A stretch of DNA of 64,000 nucleotides from Mycobacterium sp. WUMAC-067 (GCF_020217485.1 NZ_JAEKMI010000013.1:1-64000), one strand, 5' to 3'; numbered from the stretch's first letter, positions 10,066 to 19,623 are shown. Notes: generated from the letters alone by a model not told the origin. Made by a program: numbers and translations.

Positions 10066-11631
10066 ATGTCGACTCATACAACTGACCGCACCGGCACCGC
10101 GGCCGCGGCCACACACCAAGAAATCGTGGTCACCTGCCCGGCGACGCGACAGGTCGTCGGTCACGTCCCGGTGGCCGCACCCGGCGAGGTCGAGGCCCTG
10201 GCCGCCCGGTTGCGGACGGCCCAGCCGATGTGGCAGCAAATGGGGGTCCGGGGCCGGGCACGGTGGCTGGGCAAGTGGCGGGACTGGATGCTCGATCACC
10301 GCGATGACCTGCTGACACCGCTGCAACTCGAAACGGGCAAGTCCTGGGGCGACACCGGCGTGGAGATCTCCGCGGTGCAGATCATCAACTATTGGATCGA
10401 CAACGCCGCCGAATTTCTCGCCGATCAGGCGGTGCGCCCCTACGGTGCCGCCAACGCGGGCAAGAAGCTGACCCTGGCCTACGAGCCCTATCAGCTCGTC
10501 GGCGTCATCACCCCGTGGAACGGGCCGCTGTCGGTGCCGCTGCTCGACGTTCCGGCCGCGCTGATGGCCGGGTGCGCCGTGCTGTCCAAACCCTCGGAGT
10601 TCACCCCGCTCGCCTGGCGGGTCGCGGTCGAGGGCTGGAAGCAGATCGGCGCGCCCAATGTGCTGGACGTCGTGTTCGGTTACGCCGAAACCGGTGCCGC
10701 ACTGGTCAATTCGGTCGACTACGTGATGTTCACCGGTTCGGTCAACACCGGTCGGCGCATCGCCGTCGCGGCGGCCGAGCGGCTGATCCCCTGCAGCCTG
10801 GAACTCGGGGGCAAGGACGCGATGATCGTGTGCGCCGACGCCGACATCGACCGCGCCGTCGACGGCGCGGTGTGGGGCGGATTCGTTTACACCGGACAGG
10901 TGTGCATCTCGGTGGAACGGGTCTACGTCGAGGAGCCGGTCTACGACGAGTTCGTAAAGAAGTTGGTAGCCAAGACATCTGCGCTGCGCAGCGGCATGGA
11001 CGCCGGACACGACTACTCCTGCGAGGTGGGATCGATGACCACCGAGCAGCAGCTCGAGATCGTGTCCCGCCACGTCGACGACGCCGTGAGCAAGGGCGCC
11101 AACGTGCTCGTGGGCGGTAAGGCGAGCGACGGTGGCAGCGGCGGCCTGTTCTACGAGCCGACCGTGCTGGTCGACGTGAACCACGACATGGCCTGCATGC
11201 GGGAGGAGACCTTCGGCCCCACCCTGCCGGTCATGAAGGTCCGCGACGTCGAGGAGGCCATCGCGAGGGCCAACGACTCCAATCTGGGGTTGTCCGGCAG
11301 CGTGTGGACGCGCGACAAAGACAAGGCGATGGCCGTTGCGCGGCAGATGAATACCGGCAGCGTCAACATCAACAACGTCGTCACCAGCCTCCTGCAGTTC
11401 GGTCTGCCGATGGTCGGATGGAAGGAATCGGGGATCGGCTCGCGCTCCGGCGGCGCCGACGGCATCCGCAAGTACTGCCGCCAGAAGGCCATCGTCGCCG
11501 ACCGGGTCGCGATGAAGAAGGAACTGCTCTGGTACCCCTACAGCCGCAAGAAGGGCGCCGTCGTGGAAAACGTTGTCCGCATGCTGTCGGCCAAAGATTG
11601 GCGACGCCGGCTGGGCCGTCGGGCTCCCTAG
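10066..11631 (+). CDS. NAD(P)-dependent aldehyde dehydrogenase, GabD2-like
   Basis: A 521-residue aldehyde dehydrogenase. Visible signatures are the cofactor-site ITPWNGP, the [12 protein letters not shown] loop, the general-base ELGGKDAM, and the catalytic cysteine in [13 protein letters not shown]. The pattern of the C-terminal half ([35 protein letters not shown] and a basic tail) resembles mycobacterial succinate-semialdehyde dehydrogenase GabD2, but the substrate cannot be fixed. ATG at 10066 follows GAGG. The gene is divergent from mshC and its stop overlaps the cysQ stop by four bases (11628-11631). In M. tuberculosis mshC and cysQ are adjacent, so this is an insertion between them. 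Confidence 0.9.
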   Translation: MSTHTTDRTGTAAAATHQEIVVTCPATRQVVGHVPVAAPGEVEALAARLRTAQPMWQQMGVRGRARWLGKWRDWMLDHRDDLLTPLQLETGKSWGDTGVEISAVQIINYWIDNAAEFLADQAVRPYGAANAGKKLTLAYEPYQLVGVITPWNGPLSVPLLDVPAALMAGCAVLSKPSEFTPLAWRVAVEGWKQIGAPNVLDVVFGYAETGAALVNSVDYVMFTGSVNTGRRIAVAAAERLIPCSLELGGKDAMIVCADADIDRAVDGAVWGGFVYTGQVCISVERVYVEEPVYDEFVKKLVAKTSALRSGMDAGHDYSCEVGSMTTEQQLEIVSRHVDDAVSKGANVLVGGKASDGGSGGLFYEPTVLVDVNHDMACMREETFGPTLPVMKVRDVEEAIARANDSNLGLSGSVWTRDKDKAMAVARQMNTGSVNINNVVTSLLQFGLPMVGWKESGIGSRSGGADGIRKYCRQKAIVADRVAMKKELLWYPYSRKKGAVVENVVRMLSAKDWRRRLGRRAP

Positions 11632-12428
11632 CGCCACGCGTCGCGGATGGCGCCCAGCAGGATCGGCGCCAGCTCGGCGCGGCACATGACGAAGTCGGGC
11701 AGGTAGGGGTCGAGCTGGTTGTAGCGCATCGGTGATCCGTCGAGCCGCGAGGCGTGCATCCCGGCGGCCATCACCACCCCGGCGGGGGCGGCCGAGTCCC
11801 ACTCCCACTGGCCGCCGGCGTGCACGTAGGCGTCGACGTCGCCGTCGATGATGGCCATCGCCTTGGCGCCCGCCGAGCCGATCGCGACCGGCTGGATGGG
11901 CAACGTCTGCCGCATCCGGTGCAGGACCGCCGGGGGCCGCGTGGCGCTGACGGCGATGCGGATGGTGTCGGTGACGCCGACGCGCGCGGCGCCGGCCGTC
12001 ACGGTGTCGCTGCGGTAGACGATGTTGCCGCGGGCGGGCAACGACACCGCAGCGTCGGTGATCTCGCGCTGGCCGTCGCTGGGCCGCTGCCACAACGCGA
12101 TGTGGACCGCCCAGTCGTCGCGGCCCGGCGTGGAGAACTCGCGGGTGCCGTCCAGCGGGTCGATGATCCACACCCGGTCGTGCTGGAGCCGGGACAGGTC
12201 GTCGTAGGCCTCCTCGCTGAGCACCGCGTCGCCGGGCCGCTCGACCCGCAGCCGCCGCAGGATCAGTTCGTTCGCCAGGCTGTCACCCGCGTCGCCCAGC
12301 GCCCAGGGATAGCCGAACCCGACTTCGTCGCGGACCTTGAGCAACAACTCCCCCGCTTCGGCGGCGAGATCGGCGGCCAGCGCGGCATCGGTCATCTCGT
12401 CCGACTGGTCGCCGGGGGCATCGCTCAC
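11628..12428 (-). CDS. cysQ: 3'-phosphoadenosine 5'-phosphate phosphatase / inositol-monophosphatase-like enzyme CysQ
   Basis: A 266-residue member of the Mg-dependent inositol-phosphatase superfamily. The metal-binding motif is [12 protein letters not shown], followed by the second metal aspartate motif [10 protein letters not shown]. CysQ hydrolyses PAP to AMP (and acts on inositol 1-phosphate and fructose bisphosphate in vitro), which relieves inhibition of sulfate assimilation. GTG at 12428 gives the normal length. Gene order (mshC, cysQ, kinase-like protein) is that of Rv2130c-Rv2133c, apart from the inserted aldehyde dehydrogenase. A GC-rich interspersed repeat fills the gap to the next gene. 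Confidence 0.92.
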   Translation of the reverse strand: MSDAPGDQSDEMTDAALAADLAAEAGELLLKVRDEVGFGYPWALGDAGDSLANELILRRLRVERPGDAVLSEEAYDDLSRLQHDRVWIIDPLDGTREFSTPGRDDWAVHIALWQRPSDGQREITDAAVSLPARGNIVYRSDTVTAGAARVGVTDTIRIAVSATRPPAVLHRMRQTLPIQPVAIGSAGAKAMAIIDGDVDAYVHAGGQWEWDSAAPAGVVMAAGMHASRLDGSPMRYNQLDPYLPDFVMCRAELAPILLGAIRDAWR

Positions 12429-12465
12429 CGGTTCAGTATCGCCGACACCATGCCGCGGCCTTCAC

Positions 12466-12540
12466 GCGATGGCGGCGACCCGCCGCGCCCGGCCGCGCCG
12501 CGCTTGCGATCGCCGCTAAACGCGATGGCGATCACCGCTA
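12466..12540 (-). repeat. GC-rich interspersed repeat, copy A
   Basis: On the minus strand this stretch reads, from the stop codon of the gene at 12538: TAG, CGGTGATCGCC, then GCGATCGCAAGCGCGGCG, CGGCCGGGCGCGGCGGG and TCGCCGCCATCG. The same words recur at 47910-48013 (inside rsmH) and in short form at 14771-14795. It supplies the stop codon of the upstream gene and fills the gap to cysQ. Confidence 0.7.
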
Positions 12541-13353
12541 GAAAGCCGGCCACGGAATCGGGCGATGCCGATTGGGTCCCGGCATCACCGGATTGTCCAG
12601 CAGCGCGTGCGCACGCATCCGCAGCGCGGCGATCTCCGCGGAAGTGATGTGCTCGGCCAGTTCGTCGCCGAACGAGCCGGTGAGGGCCTCGGCCAGCCCG
12701 GCGACGGCCTTGCACGTTTGGCCGTCGATCGGCTTGCCGGCCCACCCCCACAGCACGGTGCGCAGCTTGTCCTCCACGTGCAGGCACACGCCGTGGTCGA
12801 CCCCGAAGATGTGGCCGTCGAGGTCGCGCAGGACGTGGCCGCCCTTGCGGTCGGCGTTGTTGACCAGCACGTCGAACACCGCCATGCGCCACAGGCGAAT
12901 GTCATCGGCGTGCATCAACACGACCTCGTCGCCGGCGTAGTCGTGGGCGCGCAGCACCGGCAGGTAGCCGGGCTGGGCCTTGCCGGCGGGAAACAGGTCG
13001 ACCAGATCCGGGCCCGGCCGCGGCTCGGTGTCCACCGTGTCGCCGGGCTGCTGCACCCACTGCTGCAACATGCCCGGGCCCGCCGGCCCGTGGCGAATGA
13101 TCGTGTAGGGCACGATGTTCCAGCCCAGTTGCGCCGACACCAGGTACGCGCTCCGCTCGCGGCCGGCCAACGTCCCGTCCGGAAAGTCCCACAGCGGCGC
13201 CTCGCCGGCGACCGGCTTGTAGACGCAATGCACCGCGCGCTCGTCGAGCGTCGATTCGCACAGGAAGGTGGCGTTGCTGGCCGAGCGGATCCGTCCGATG
13301 ACCGTCAGCTCGCCGTTGCGCAACACCTCATGGTCGTCATATCTCGGGGTCAT
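12538..13353 (-). CDS. SCO1664-family protein with PI3/4-kinase-like fold
   Basis: A 271-residue homologue of Rv2133c/SCO1664, a family distantly related to phosphatidylinositol 3/4-kinases. Lys in VHCVYKPV, the catalytic-loop-like RMAVFDVLVNNADRKGGH and the metal-like GVDHGVCLH are the recognisable parts. Substrate is unknown. ATG at 13353 (MTPRYDDHEVL) lies inside the end of the preceding DUF3090 gene, an overlap of 17 bases, so translation is probably coupled. The pair is widely conserved side by side in actinobacteria. Its TAG stop lies in the repeat at 12466-12540. Confidence 0.85.
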   Translation of the reverse strand: MTPRYDDHEVLRNGELTVIGRIRSASNATFLCESTLDERAVHCVYKPVAGEAPLWDFPDGTLAGRERSAYLVSAQLGWNIVPYTIIRHGPAGPGMLQQWVQQPGDTVDTEPRPGPDLVDLFPAGKAQPGYLPVLRAHDYAGDEVVLMHADDIRLWRMAVFDVLVNNADRKGGHVLRDLDGHIFGVDHGVCLHVEDKLRTVLWGWAGKPIDGQTCKAVAGLAEALTGSFGDELAEHITSAEIAALRMRAHALLDNPVMPGPNRHRPIPWPAF

Positions 13354-13924
13354 CGTCAGACCCGAGCAGCGCATTGCGCCGATAGCCGTTGGCGCGTGCG
13401 CAGATATGCCCCTCCGGGTCCAACGGTTCGTCACACAGCGGGCACGGCGGACGCCCCGCCGAGATCACACGGTTGGAGCGGGTGGCGAACTGCCGCGCCG
13501 ACTCCGGTGTCAAGAACACCCGCACCGCGTCGGGACCCTCCTCGGTGTCGTCGAGCACCACCGACGCGTCGAACTCGGCGTCGGTGACGGCGAGCAGCTC
13601 GACCACCACGGTCTGGGCCTCCGAATCCCAGCCCAGGCCCATGGTCCCGACCCGGAACTCGGCGTCCACGGGCGTGACCAGCGGATCGAGGTCCTCGATC
13701 TCGGCGGGCTCCGGCGGGACGGGCGTGCCGAACCTGCGGTTCACCTCGAGCAGCAGCGCCCCGATGCGCTCGGAGAGCACCGCCACCTGCTGCTTCTCCA
13801 AAATCACCGACACCACTCGGGCGTCGTGCACCGCCTGGATGTAGAACGTGCGGTTTCCGGGCTGGCCAACGGTCCCGGCCACGAAGCGGTCGGGGGTGCG
13901 GAAGACGTGAATTGCGCGGGACAT
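13337..13924 (-). CDS. DUF3090 family protein
   Basis: A 195-residue homologue of Rv2134c. The N-terminus is typical (MSRAIHVFRTPDRFVAGTV), and the C-terminus has a zinc-ribbon-like cluster CPLCDEPLDPEGHICAR. Biochemical function is not known. ATG at 13924 follows GGAGGT by three bases, which rules out the longer frame to 14161. It overlaps the next gene, a kinase-like protein, by 17 bases; conservation of this pair suggests they act together. Confidence 0.88.
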   Translation of the reverse strand: MSRAIHVFRTPDRFVAGTVGQPGNRTFYIQAVHDARVVSVILEKQQVAVLSERIGALLLEVNRRFGTPVPPEPAEIEDLDPLVTPVDAEFRVGTMGLGWDSEAQTVVVELLAVTDAEFDASVVLDDTEEGPDAVRVFLTPESARQFATRSNRVISAGRPPCPLCDEPLDPEGHICARANGYRRNALLGSDDDPEI

Positions 13925-13985
13925 GGCACCTCCAAAATACCGGCTGTTGCCGTCGCCGTGCGATCCGATAGTGGTGGCGGCCGAA

Positions 13986-14738
13986 TTAATCCGTCGAACC
14001 ACCGACCACGGCGTCGCTGGACGGCAGCCCGGCGGCCGGTGGTGCCTGCGGCTCGCCGTTGGACTGCCCGTCCGTTTCCGGCTTCGCCTCTTCCTTCGGC
14101 GGCGGCCCGGCCCGCAGCGCGGCGGACAGCCGCGCGCCGGTGTGGTTGACGTGCAACACAAACGGGCGCAGTTCGGTGTAGCGGATCACGCTCACCGACG
14201 CCGGGTCGGCGGTGACGCGCTGGAACCCGTCCAGGTGTACGCCGTAGGCGTCGGCGATGACCGCTTTGATGACATCACCGTGAGTGCACGCGACCCACAG
14301 CGCGTCGCCACCGTGTGCCGCAGCCAGCCGGCGGTCGTGCTCGCGGACGGCGGCCACCGCGCGCGCCTGCACCTGCGCCAGGCCCTCGCCGCCGGGAAAG
14401 ACCGCCGCGCTGGGATGGGCCTGAACGACCTTCCACAACGGCTCGCTCACCAGCTCGCCGATCTTGCGGCCGGTCCATTCTCCGTAGTCGACTTCGGCGA
14501 GCCGGTCTTCGACGAGCGGCGTGAGACACAGCGCGTCGGCCAGCGGCTCGAGGGTGCGACGGCAGCGCAACAGCGGCGAGGTGATCAATTCCCGAATCGG
14601 CAGATCACCGATCCGGTCGATCAGCCCGGCGGCTTGTTCGCGGCCCTTGTCGTCGAGGTCGACGCCCTCCGAACGACCGGCGAGAATGCCCGCGGTGTTC
14701 GAACTGGATCGGCCGTGTCGCAACAAAATGACGGTCAT
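13986..14738 (-). CDS. Histidine phosphatase (phosphoglycerate-mutase-like), Rv2135c type
   Basis: A 250-residue branch-2 histidine phosphatase. The phosphorylated His is in VILLRHGRSSSNT near the N-terminus and the second catalytic His in WVACTHGDV. MSMEG-type annotations call this MSMEG_4193/CobC-like, and the M. tuberculosis homologue has been described as an acid phosphatase rather than a mutase. ATG at 14738 is preferred; a GTG nine bases earlier is possible. The C-terminal 40 residues are rich in Pro, Glu and Ser and probably disordered. In M. tuberculosis uppP lies next upstream; here the next gene comes after only 53 bases. Confidence 0.88.
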   Translation of the reverse strand: MTVILLRHGRSSSNTAGILAGRSEGVDLDDKGREQAAGLIDRIGDLPIRELITSPLLRCRRTLEPLADALCLTPLVEDRLAEVDYGEWTGRKIGELVSEPLWKVVQAHPSAAVFPGGEGLAQVQARAVAAVREHDRRLAAAHGGDALWVACTHGDVIKAVIADAYGVHLDGFQRVTADPASVSVIRYTELRPFVLHVNHTGARLSAALRAGPPPKEEAKPETDGQSNGEPQAPPAAGLPSSDAVVGGSTD

Positions 14739-14770
14739 GTCGACCACGACGCTACCCGTGTGGGACTCCT

Positions 14771-14795
14771 ACGCCGCGCTTGCGATCACCACTAG
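14771..14795 (-). repeat. GC-rich interspersed repeat, short copy C
   Basis: ACGCCGCGCTTGCGATCACC followed by ACTAG on the plus strand. It shares GCCGCGCTTGCGATC with the copies at 12466-12540 and 47910-48013, and like copy A it overlaps and supplies the TAG stop of a minus-strand gene (14792-14794). Confidence 0.55.
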
Positions 14796-15094
14796 CGCGA
14801 AACCGGCTCCGCGTGCGCCACCGAGTCGCGCACCGCCGCGCTCAGGCTGCGTTCGTCGGTGAGGTCGATATCGACGAGGCCGCGGACCGCGGTGGCGACC
14901 ACCTCGTCAGCCTGCGGAACGGGCCCGGCCAGGCGCGGCCGGTAAACCTCGACGACCAGCGATCGATTCTCGATGTGGAACGAGAAACTTCGCCCATCAC
15001 CGACTTGTCCGTATCCGCTAGCGAAAATACCTGTCGACATGTCTTCGACAGCAAACTCTTTCTGCGTCATATGACGGTCAGCGGTGACGGCCAT
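14792..15094 (-). CDS. Conserved hypothetical protein, Rv2137c-like
   Basis: A 100-residue protein with no known function, placed by context as the Rv2137c equivalent. It is acidic, has no membrane segment and no recognised catalytic motif; its middle (FSFHIENRSLVVEVYRPRL) looks like a small beta-rich fold. ATG at 15094 is used, though MTQKEF at 15070 is an alternative; neither has a clear ribosome-binding site. The stop lies in a repeat fragment. Divergent from lppL, so 15095-15203 should hold both promoters. Confidence 0.7.
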   Translation of the reverse strand: MAVTADRHMTQKEFAVEDMSTGIFASGYGQVGDGRSFSFHIENRSLVVEVYRPRLAGPVPQADEVVATAVRGLVDIDLTDERSLSAAVRDSVAHAEPVSR

Positions 15095-15203
15095 GAGCCG
15101 ACGATACCTCGCCGGTACGGCGGGAGGCGGGCAGCATGGCCCGGCGGGGCGCGACCGCGTTCCTTAGAATTTGTGTTCCACCGCCGCACCACGAGGGAAG
15201 CAA

Positions 15204-16271
15204 TTGCTGTCACGACCAGAGCGCCGCAAGCTTACAGCTCAAAGCGGTTTGTTGAGCCTTGCGGTTTTGCTGGGTGCGACGGTCGGTTGTTCGTCGAATC
15301 CGCTTGCCGGCGCGCCGCGGACCATCGAACCCGCGCTGGCGGCCGTGTCGCCGCCGGTGTCGCAGCCGCCGGCCGGCGCGGTGCGCCCGCTGGCCGGCCA
15401 CGCCGCGGCGGCGGTGCTCGATACCGGCACCCGTCAGCTGGCCGTCCTGGCGCCGGGCTCCGACCCGGCAGCGCCGGGCAGCATCACCGTGTTCGGCGAC
15501 CCGCAGGCGCCACCGCGCGTCGTCGACCTACCGGGCCCGGCCACCGCGGTGACCGATGACGGCCACGGAACCGTCTACCTGGCCGCGCGTGGCGGCTACT
15601 TCGCGGTCGACCTGTCCACCGGCCGCACGACGCAGGTGAGCGTCACCGAGGCCGCCCAGACCGAGTTCACCGCGGTGGCCCAGCGCGCCGACGGCAAGCT
15701 GGTGTTGGGCAGCGCCGACGGCGCCGTCTACACCCTGGCCTCCCCCACGCCGGCCGCGGTGACCAGCGCGAGCGTCGCCAACCGCAATAAGATCTTCGCG
15801 CGCGTCGATTGGCTTGCCACACAAGGCAATACGACGGTGGTGCTGGACCGCGGGCAGACGTCGGTGACAACGATCGACGCCGACGGTCACGTCCAGCAGG
15901 CCCTGCGGGCCGGCAGGGGTGCCACCACGATGGCCGCCGACGCGCTGGGCCGGGTGCTGGTCGCCGACACCCGCGGCGGCCAGCTGCTGGTGTACGGCGT
16001 GGACCCGCTGATTCTGCGGCAGACCTACCCGGTTCCGCAGGCGCCCTACGGCCTGGCCGGTTCCCGCGCGTTAGCCTGGGTTTCGGCGACCCTTTCCAAT
16101 ATCGTCATTGGTTACGACCTGTCCACCGGAATTCCCGTCGAAAAGGTGCGTTACCCGACCGTGCAGCAACCCAACTCACTGGCCTTCGACGAAGCGTCAG
16201 ACACTTTGTACGTGGTGTCGGGATCCGGTGCGGGAGTTCAGGTCATCGACCACGCGGCGGGTACGCGTTGA
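15204..16271 (+). CDS. lppL: Lipoprotein LppL, beta-propeller-like
   Basis: A 355-residue exported lipoprotein: positively charged start (LSRPERRKL), hydrophobic stretch [13 protein letters not shown] and a lipobox cysteine followed by SSNP. The rest has repeated short beta blocks with conserved Asp-Gly turns ([27 protein letters not shown]), as in NHL/YncE-type beta-propellers. Ligand or partner is unknown. TTG at 15204 is chosen because GAGGGAAG is just upstream and a typical signal peptide follows; a TTG at 15171 would add 11 residues. It precedes a DUF5703 gene and pyrD on the same strand and may share a transcript with them. Confidence 0.87.
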   Translation: MLSRPERRKLTAQSGLLSLAVLLGATVGCSSNPLAGAPRTIEPALAAVSPPVSQPPAGAVRPLAGHAAAAVLDTGTRQLAVLAPGSDPAAPGSITVFGDPQAPPRVVDLPGPATAVTDDGHGTVYLAARGGYFAVDLSTGRTTQVSVTEAAQTEFTAVAQRADGKLVLGSADGAVYTLASPTPAAVTSASVANRNKIFARVDWLATQGNTTVVLDRGQTSVTTIDADGHVQQALRAGRGATTMAADALGRVLVADTRGGQLLVYGVDPLILRQTYPVPQAPYGLAGSRALAWVSATLSNIVIGYDLSTGIPVEKVRYPTVQQPNSLAFDEASDTLYVVSGSGAGVQVIDHAAGTR

Positions 16272-16315
16272 CCGCGGCGCGGCACAGCCGCCTGCCCGCG
16301 GGCTGGGACACCGAG

Positions 16316-16537
16316 ATGTCCGACGAATACGAATGGGCGCCGCTGCGGCTGCCCCCGGACGTGACCCGGGTCAGCGCGTCGACCCGATTGTCCATCGAGG
16401 CCGAATACCGCGGCTGGGAGTTGACAAGGGTACGGCTCTACACCGACGGCAGCAGACGAGTGCTGTTGCGCCGCAAGAAGTCTCGTCTAGACGGCGCCGG
16501 CTACGACGGGCGACGGCCCGACCAGCCGGAACTGTGA
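16316..16537 (+). CDS. DUF5703 family small protein
   Basis: A 73-residue protein matching the actinobacterial DUF5703 pattern: [31 protein letters not shown], then RRVLLRRKK. Function unknown. ATG at 16316 fits the family length; a TTG at 16268 overlapping the lppL stop would add 16 residues and allow translational coupling. Its TGA overlaps the GTG start of pyrD by four bases, so lppL, this gene and pyrD look like one operon. Confidence 0.75.
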   Translation: MSDEYEWAPLRLPPDVTRVSASTRLSIEAEYRGWELTRVRLYTDGSRRVLLRRKKSRLDGAGYDGRRPDQPEL

Positions 16538-17634
16538 CACCCGACCGGCCACGCGAGGGCAGCCGCCGACTGTACGGCCTGCTGCGAGGGTTGTTTTTCG
16601 TGATCCCGCCCGAACGCATCCACACGCTGGTTTTCGCCCTGCTGCGCGGAGTCACGGCCGTCGCCTGGACGCGCCGGGCCCTGCGCCGGCTGCTGGCCCC
16701 GACCGATCCGGCGCTGGCCAGCACCGTGTTCGGGGTGCGTTTCCCGGGGCCGCTTGGCCTGGCGGCCGGCTTCGACAAGGACGGCCTGGGCGTGCTCACC
16801 TGGGGCGCGCTGGGTTTCGGGCATGCCGAGGTCGGCACCGTCACCGCCCACCCGCAGCCCGGCAACCCGGCCCCCCGCATGTTCCGGCTGCCCGCCGACC
16901 GGGCGCTGCTCAACCGGATGGGTTTCAACAACCTCGGTGCCGGCGCGCTGGCGATGCGGCTCGCGCGCCAGCGGCCGGAGGTGCCGATCGGGGTCAACAT
17001 CGGCAAGACGAAGGCAACGCCGGCCGATCGGGCCGTCGACGACTACCGGGCGAGCGCCCGGCTGGTGGGCCCGCTGGCCTCTTACTTGGTGGTCAACGTC
17101 AGCTCGCCGAACACCCCCGGGCTGCGTGATCTGCAGGCGGTCGAGTCGCTGCGACCCATCCTGTCGGCCGTCCTCGCGGAGACGACCACACCGGTGCTGG
17201 TGAAGATCGCGCCGGACCTCTCCGATTCCGACGTGGACGAGATCGCGGACCTGGCGGTCGAGCTGGGCCTGGCCGGCATCGTCGCCACCAACACCACGGT
17301 GTCGCGCGACGGCCTGAAAACCCCGGGGGTCGAGGCGCTGGGCGCCGGCGGCATCTCCGGGCCGCCGGTGGCGCGCCGCGCGGTCGAGGTGCTGCGCCGG
17401 CTATACCGCCGGGTCGGCGATCGCCTGGTGTTGATCGGCGTGGGCGGCATCGAGAACGCCGACGACGCCTGGGAGCGGATCACCGCGGGCGCCTCGCTGC
17501 TGCAGGGCTACACCGGCTTCATCTACGGAGGAGGCTTGTGGGCCAAGCAGATTCACGACGGCATCGCCCGGCGGCTGCACGACGGCGGGTTCGCCTCGCT
17601 TGCTGACGCGGTCGGCTCGGCGGCGCGGGGTTGA
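16534..17634 (+). CDS. pyrD: Dihydroorotate dehydrogenase (quinone), class 2
   Basis: Oxidises dihydroorotate to orotate in pyrimidine synthesis, passing electrons to the membrane quinone pool. The 366-residue protein has the class 2 N-terminal helical region ([13 protein letters not shown]) that docks to the membrane, then FMN/orotate motifs [24 protein letters not shown]-type VNIGKTK, the catalytic Ser in [11 protein letters not shown], and the phosphate-binding [12 protein letters not shown] and [15 protein letters not shown] at 16534 overlaps the previous stop. A strong hairpin lies just past the stop codon. Confidence 0.96.
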   Translation: MTPDRPREGSRRLYGLLRGLFFVIPPERIHTLVFALLRGVTAVAWTRRALRRLLAPTDPALASTVFGVRFPGPLGLAAGFDKDGLGVLTWGALGFGHAEVGTVTAHPQPGNPAPRMFRLPADRALLNRMGFNNLGAGALAMRLARQRPEVPIGVNIGKTKATPADRAVDDYRASARLVGPLASYLVVNVSSPNTPGLRDLQAVESLRPILSAVLAETTTPVLVKIAPDLSDSDVDEIADLAVELGLAGIVATNTTVSRDGLKTPGVEALGAGGISGPPVARRAVEVLRRLYRRVGDRLVLIGVGGIENADDAWERITAGASLLQGYTGFIYGGGLWAKQIHDGIARRLHDGGFASLADAVGSAARG

Positions 17635-17639
17635 GCCCC

Positions 17640-17698
17640 GCGAGACTGTAACCACCGACGCATTTCCCGAGTGCACCCGTCGGTGGTTACAGTCTCGC
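17640..17698. terminator. Bidirectional hairpin terminator between pyrD and the PEBP gene
   Basis: A perfect 21-bp stem: GCGAGACTGTAACCACCGAC plus G (17640-17660) against its exact complement (17678-17698), with a 17-base loop. It lies between two convergent genes, 5 bases past the pyrD stop and 3 bases before the PEBP stop, so it can end both transcripts. Confidence 0.8.
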
Positions 17699-17700
17699 CG

Positions 17701-18231
17701 TTAGGACTGTTCGTAGGTGGCGTGGATGACCGCCCGGGCGATGGCGTGCTGGAACAGGTTGAACCCCAGGAAGGCGGGGCTGGCGTCCTCGGGCAGATCC
17801 AGTTTGTCGGTGTCCACGGCGTGCACGGCGATGTAGTAGCGGTGCGGGCCATGCCCGGCCGGCGGCGCGGCGCCGAGGTAGCGGCGCAGCCCGGCGTCGT
17901 TGACCAGCGTCAGCGCGTCACCGGGCAGGTTGCTGCCGTCGCCGGCGCCCTCGGCCAGCTCGGTGACGTCGGCGGGCAGGTTGGCCACCGCCCAGTGCCA
18001 GAACCCGGAGGCCGTCGGCGCGTCGGGGTCATAGACGGTGACGGCGAAGCTGCGGGTCTCGTCCGGGAATCCCGACCAGCTCAGCTGGGGGCTGACGTCT
18101 TCACCGCCGGCGCCCATGATCCCGCTGACCTGGGGCTTGGCCAGCGGCTGGCCGTCGGTGACCGACTGCGAGGTCAACGTGAACGTCGGCAGCTTCGGCA
18201 GCGATGCGTACGGGTCGGGCGCGGTGCTCAT
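17701..18231 (-). CDS. Phosphatidylethanolamine-binding (PEBP / Raf-kinase-inhibitor-like) protein
   Basis: A 176-residue homologue of Rv2140c with the PEBP ligand-pocket motifs [15 protein letters not shown] and [11 protein letters not shown]. PEBPs bind phospholipid head groups and phosphorylated ligands; the physiological ligand in mycobacteria is not settled. ATG at 18231 follows GAGAGGA. It is the second gene after the M20 peptidase (36-base gap), probably co-transcribed, and ends at the strong hairpin shared with pyrD. Confidence 0.92.
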   Translation of the reverse strand: MSTAPDPYASLPKLPTFTLTSQSVTDGQPLAKPQVSGIMGAGGEDVSPQLSWSGFPDETRSFAVTVYDPDAPTASGFWHWAVANLPADVTELAEGAGDGSNLPGDALTLVNDAGLRRYLGAAPPAGHGPHRYYIAVHAVDTDKLDLPEDASPAFLGFNLFQHAIARAVIHATYEQS

Positions 18232-18267
18232 GGCAGTCCTCTCGAATGATCGGCTTGCGTTCGTCAA

Positions 18268-19623
18268 CTAGCAGTGGGTCAGGAAGTGGGTCAGCACATC
18301 GGTGCCGAACCGCAACGCGTCGATGGGTACCCGTTCATCGACGCCGTGGAACAGCGCGGTGAAATCCAGATCCGGCGGCAACCGCAGCGGGCTGAAGCCG
18401 AAACAGCGAATACCCAAGCGCGCGAAGGATTTCGCGTCGGTACCACCGGAGAGCATATACGGCACGGTGCGTGCGTCCGGGTCGAGCGCCAGCACGGCGT
18501 CGTTCATCGCGTCGACCAGGTCACCGTCGAAGCTGGTCTCATAGGACGAGAAGTCCTTGATCCACTCGCGGGTCACGTCGGGCCCGAGGAGCTCGTCGAT
18601 CTCGGCCTCGAAGGCCTCCTTGCGGCCGGGAAGGATGCGGCAGTCCACCACCGCCTCGGCGATCGCCGGGACGACGTTGGCCTTGTACCCGGCCTTGAGC
18701 ATCGTGGGGTTCGCGGTGTCGTGCAGGACGGCCTTGAGCATGCGGGCCATCGGGCCCAGCTTTTCGACCGCTCCCCGCAGGTCGCCCGAGTCGGTATCGA
18801 ACGTCAGACCGGTTTCCTCGCTGACGGCCGCGAGGAACTGCGCGACGGTGTCGGTCAGGACCAGGGGAAACTGGTGGCGGCCCAGCCGGGCGACGGCCTC
18901 GGCGACGGCGGTGACGGCGTTCTGGTCGTGCACCATCGATCCGTGGCCGGCCGGGCCGCGGGCGGTGAGCCGCATCCACGACAGCCCCTTCTCGGCGGTC
19001 TCGATCAGGTAGAGCCGACGTTCGCCCCCGTCGCGGCGGGGCACGGTCAGCGAGAACCCGCCCACCTCGCCGATCGCCTCGGTGACGCCGTCGAACAGAT
19101 CCGGCCGGTTGTCGACCAGCCACTGCGCCCCGTAGGTCCCGCCGTGCTCTTCGTCGGCGATGAACGCGAAGACCAGGTCGCGCGGGGGCACGATGCCGGC
19201 CCGCTTTAACTGCCGGGCCACCACGATCATCATGCCGACCATGTCCTTCATGTCGATCGCGCCGCGGCCCCAGACGAAGCCGTCTTTGACCGCGCCGGAG
19301 AACGGGTGCACGCTCCACTCGGTCGGCTCGGCCGGCACCACGTCGAGATGCCCATGGATCAGCAGCGCGCCCCGCGACGAGTCGGCACCGGGCAGGCGGG
19401 CGAAGACGTTGCCTCGGCTCGGGGCGCCGGATTCGAGGTACTGCGGCGTATAGCCGACCTCGGCGAGCTGCTCGGCGACCCAGTGGGCGCACTCGGCCTC
19501 GCCCTTCGTCGTCTCCGGTTCGCCGGTGTTGGTGGTGTCGAACCGGATCAGCTTGCTGACCACCTCGACCACGTCGTCGCTCGGGATGGTCGGCTGCTCG
19601 GTCGCCCCGCTGTGAATGGTCAC
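18268..19623 (-). CDS. M20-family zinc metallopeptidase (dipeptidase/deacylase-like)
   Basis: A 451-residue homologue of Rv2141c. Metal and catalytic residues are visible in LIHGHLDVVPA, GRGAIDMKDM and FIADEEHGGT, with a later HGS region (GPAGHGSMVHD) from the dimerisation lid and FTALFHGVDERVP carrying the last metal His. M20 enzymes cleave small peptides or N-acyl amino acids; the substrate here is unknown. GTG at 19623 is preferred because AAAGGGGG lies directly before it. tRNA-Leu is divergent, 129 bases upstream. Confidence 0.9.
   Translation of the reverse strand: MTIHSGATEQPTIPSDDVVEVVSKLIRFDTTNTGEPETTKGEAECAHWVAEQLAEVGYTPQYLESGAPSRGNVFARLPGADSSRGALLIHGHLDVVPAEPTEWSVHPFSGAVKDGFVWGRGAIDMKDMVGMMIVVARQLKRAGIVPPRDLVFAFIADEEHGGTYGAQWLVDNRPDLFDGVTEAIGEVGGFSLTVPRRDGGERRLYLIETAEKGLSWMRLTARGPAGHGSMVHDQNAVTAVAEAVARLGRHQFPLVLTDTVAQFLAAVSEETGLTFDTDSGDLRGAVEKLGPMARMLKAVLHDTANPTMLKAGYKANVVPAIAEAVVDCRILPGRKEAFEAEIDELLGPDVTREWIKDFSSYETSFDGDLVDAMNDAVLALDPDARTVPYMLSGGTDAKSFARLGIRCFGFSPLRLPPDLDFTALFHGVDERVPIDALRFGTDVLTHFLTHC

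Noticed and set aside
10039..12171. 710-codon minus-strand frame opposite the aldehyde dehydrogenase and in another frame of cysQ
   Set aside because: Arg/His/Gly-rich shadow; the plus-strand dehydrogenase has all catalytic motifs.
15171..15203. Upstream TTG start for lppL
   Set aside because: It lacks a ribosome-binding site, while TTG at 15204 has GAGGGAAG and gives a normal signal peptide.
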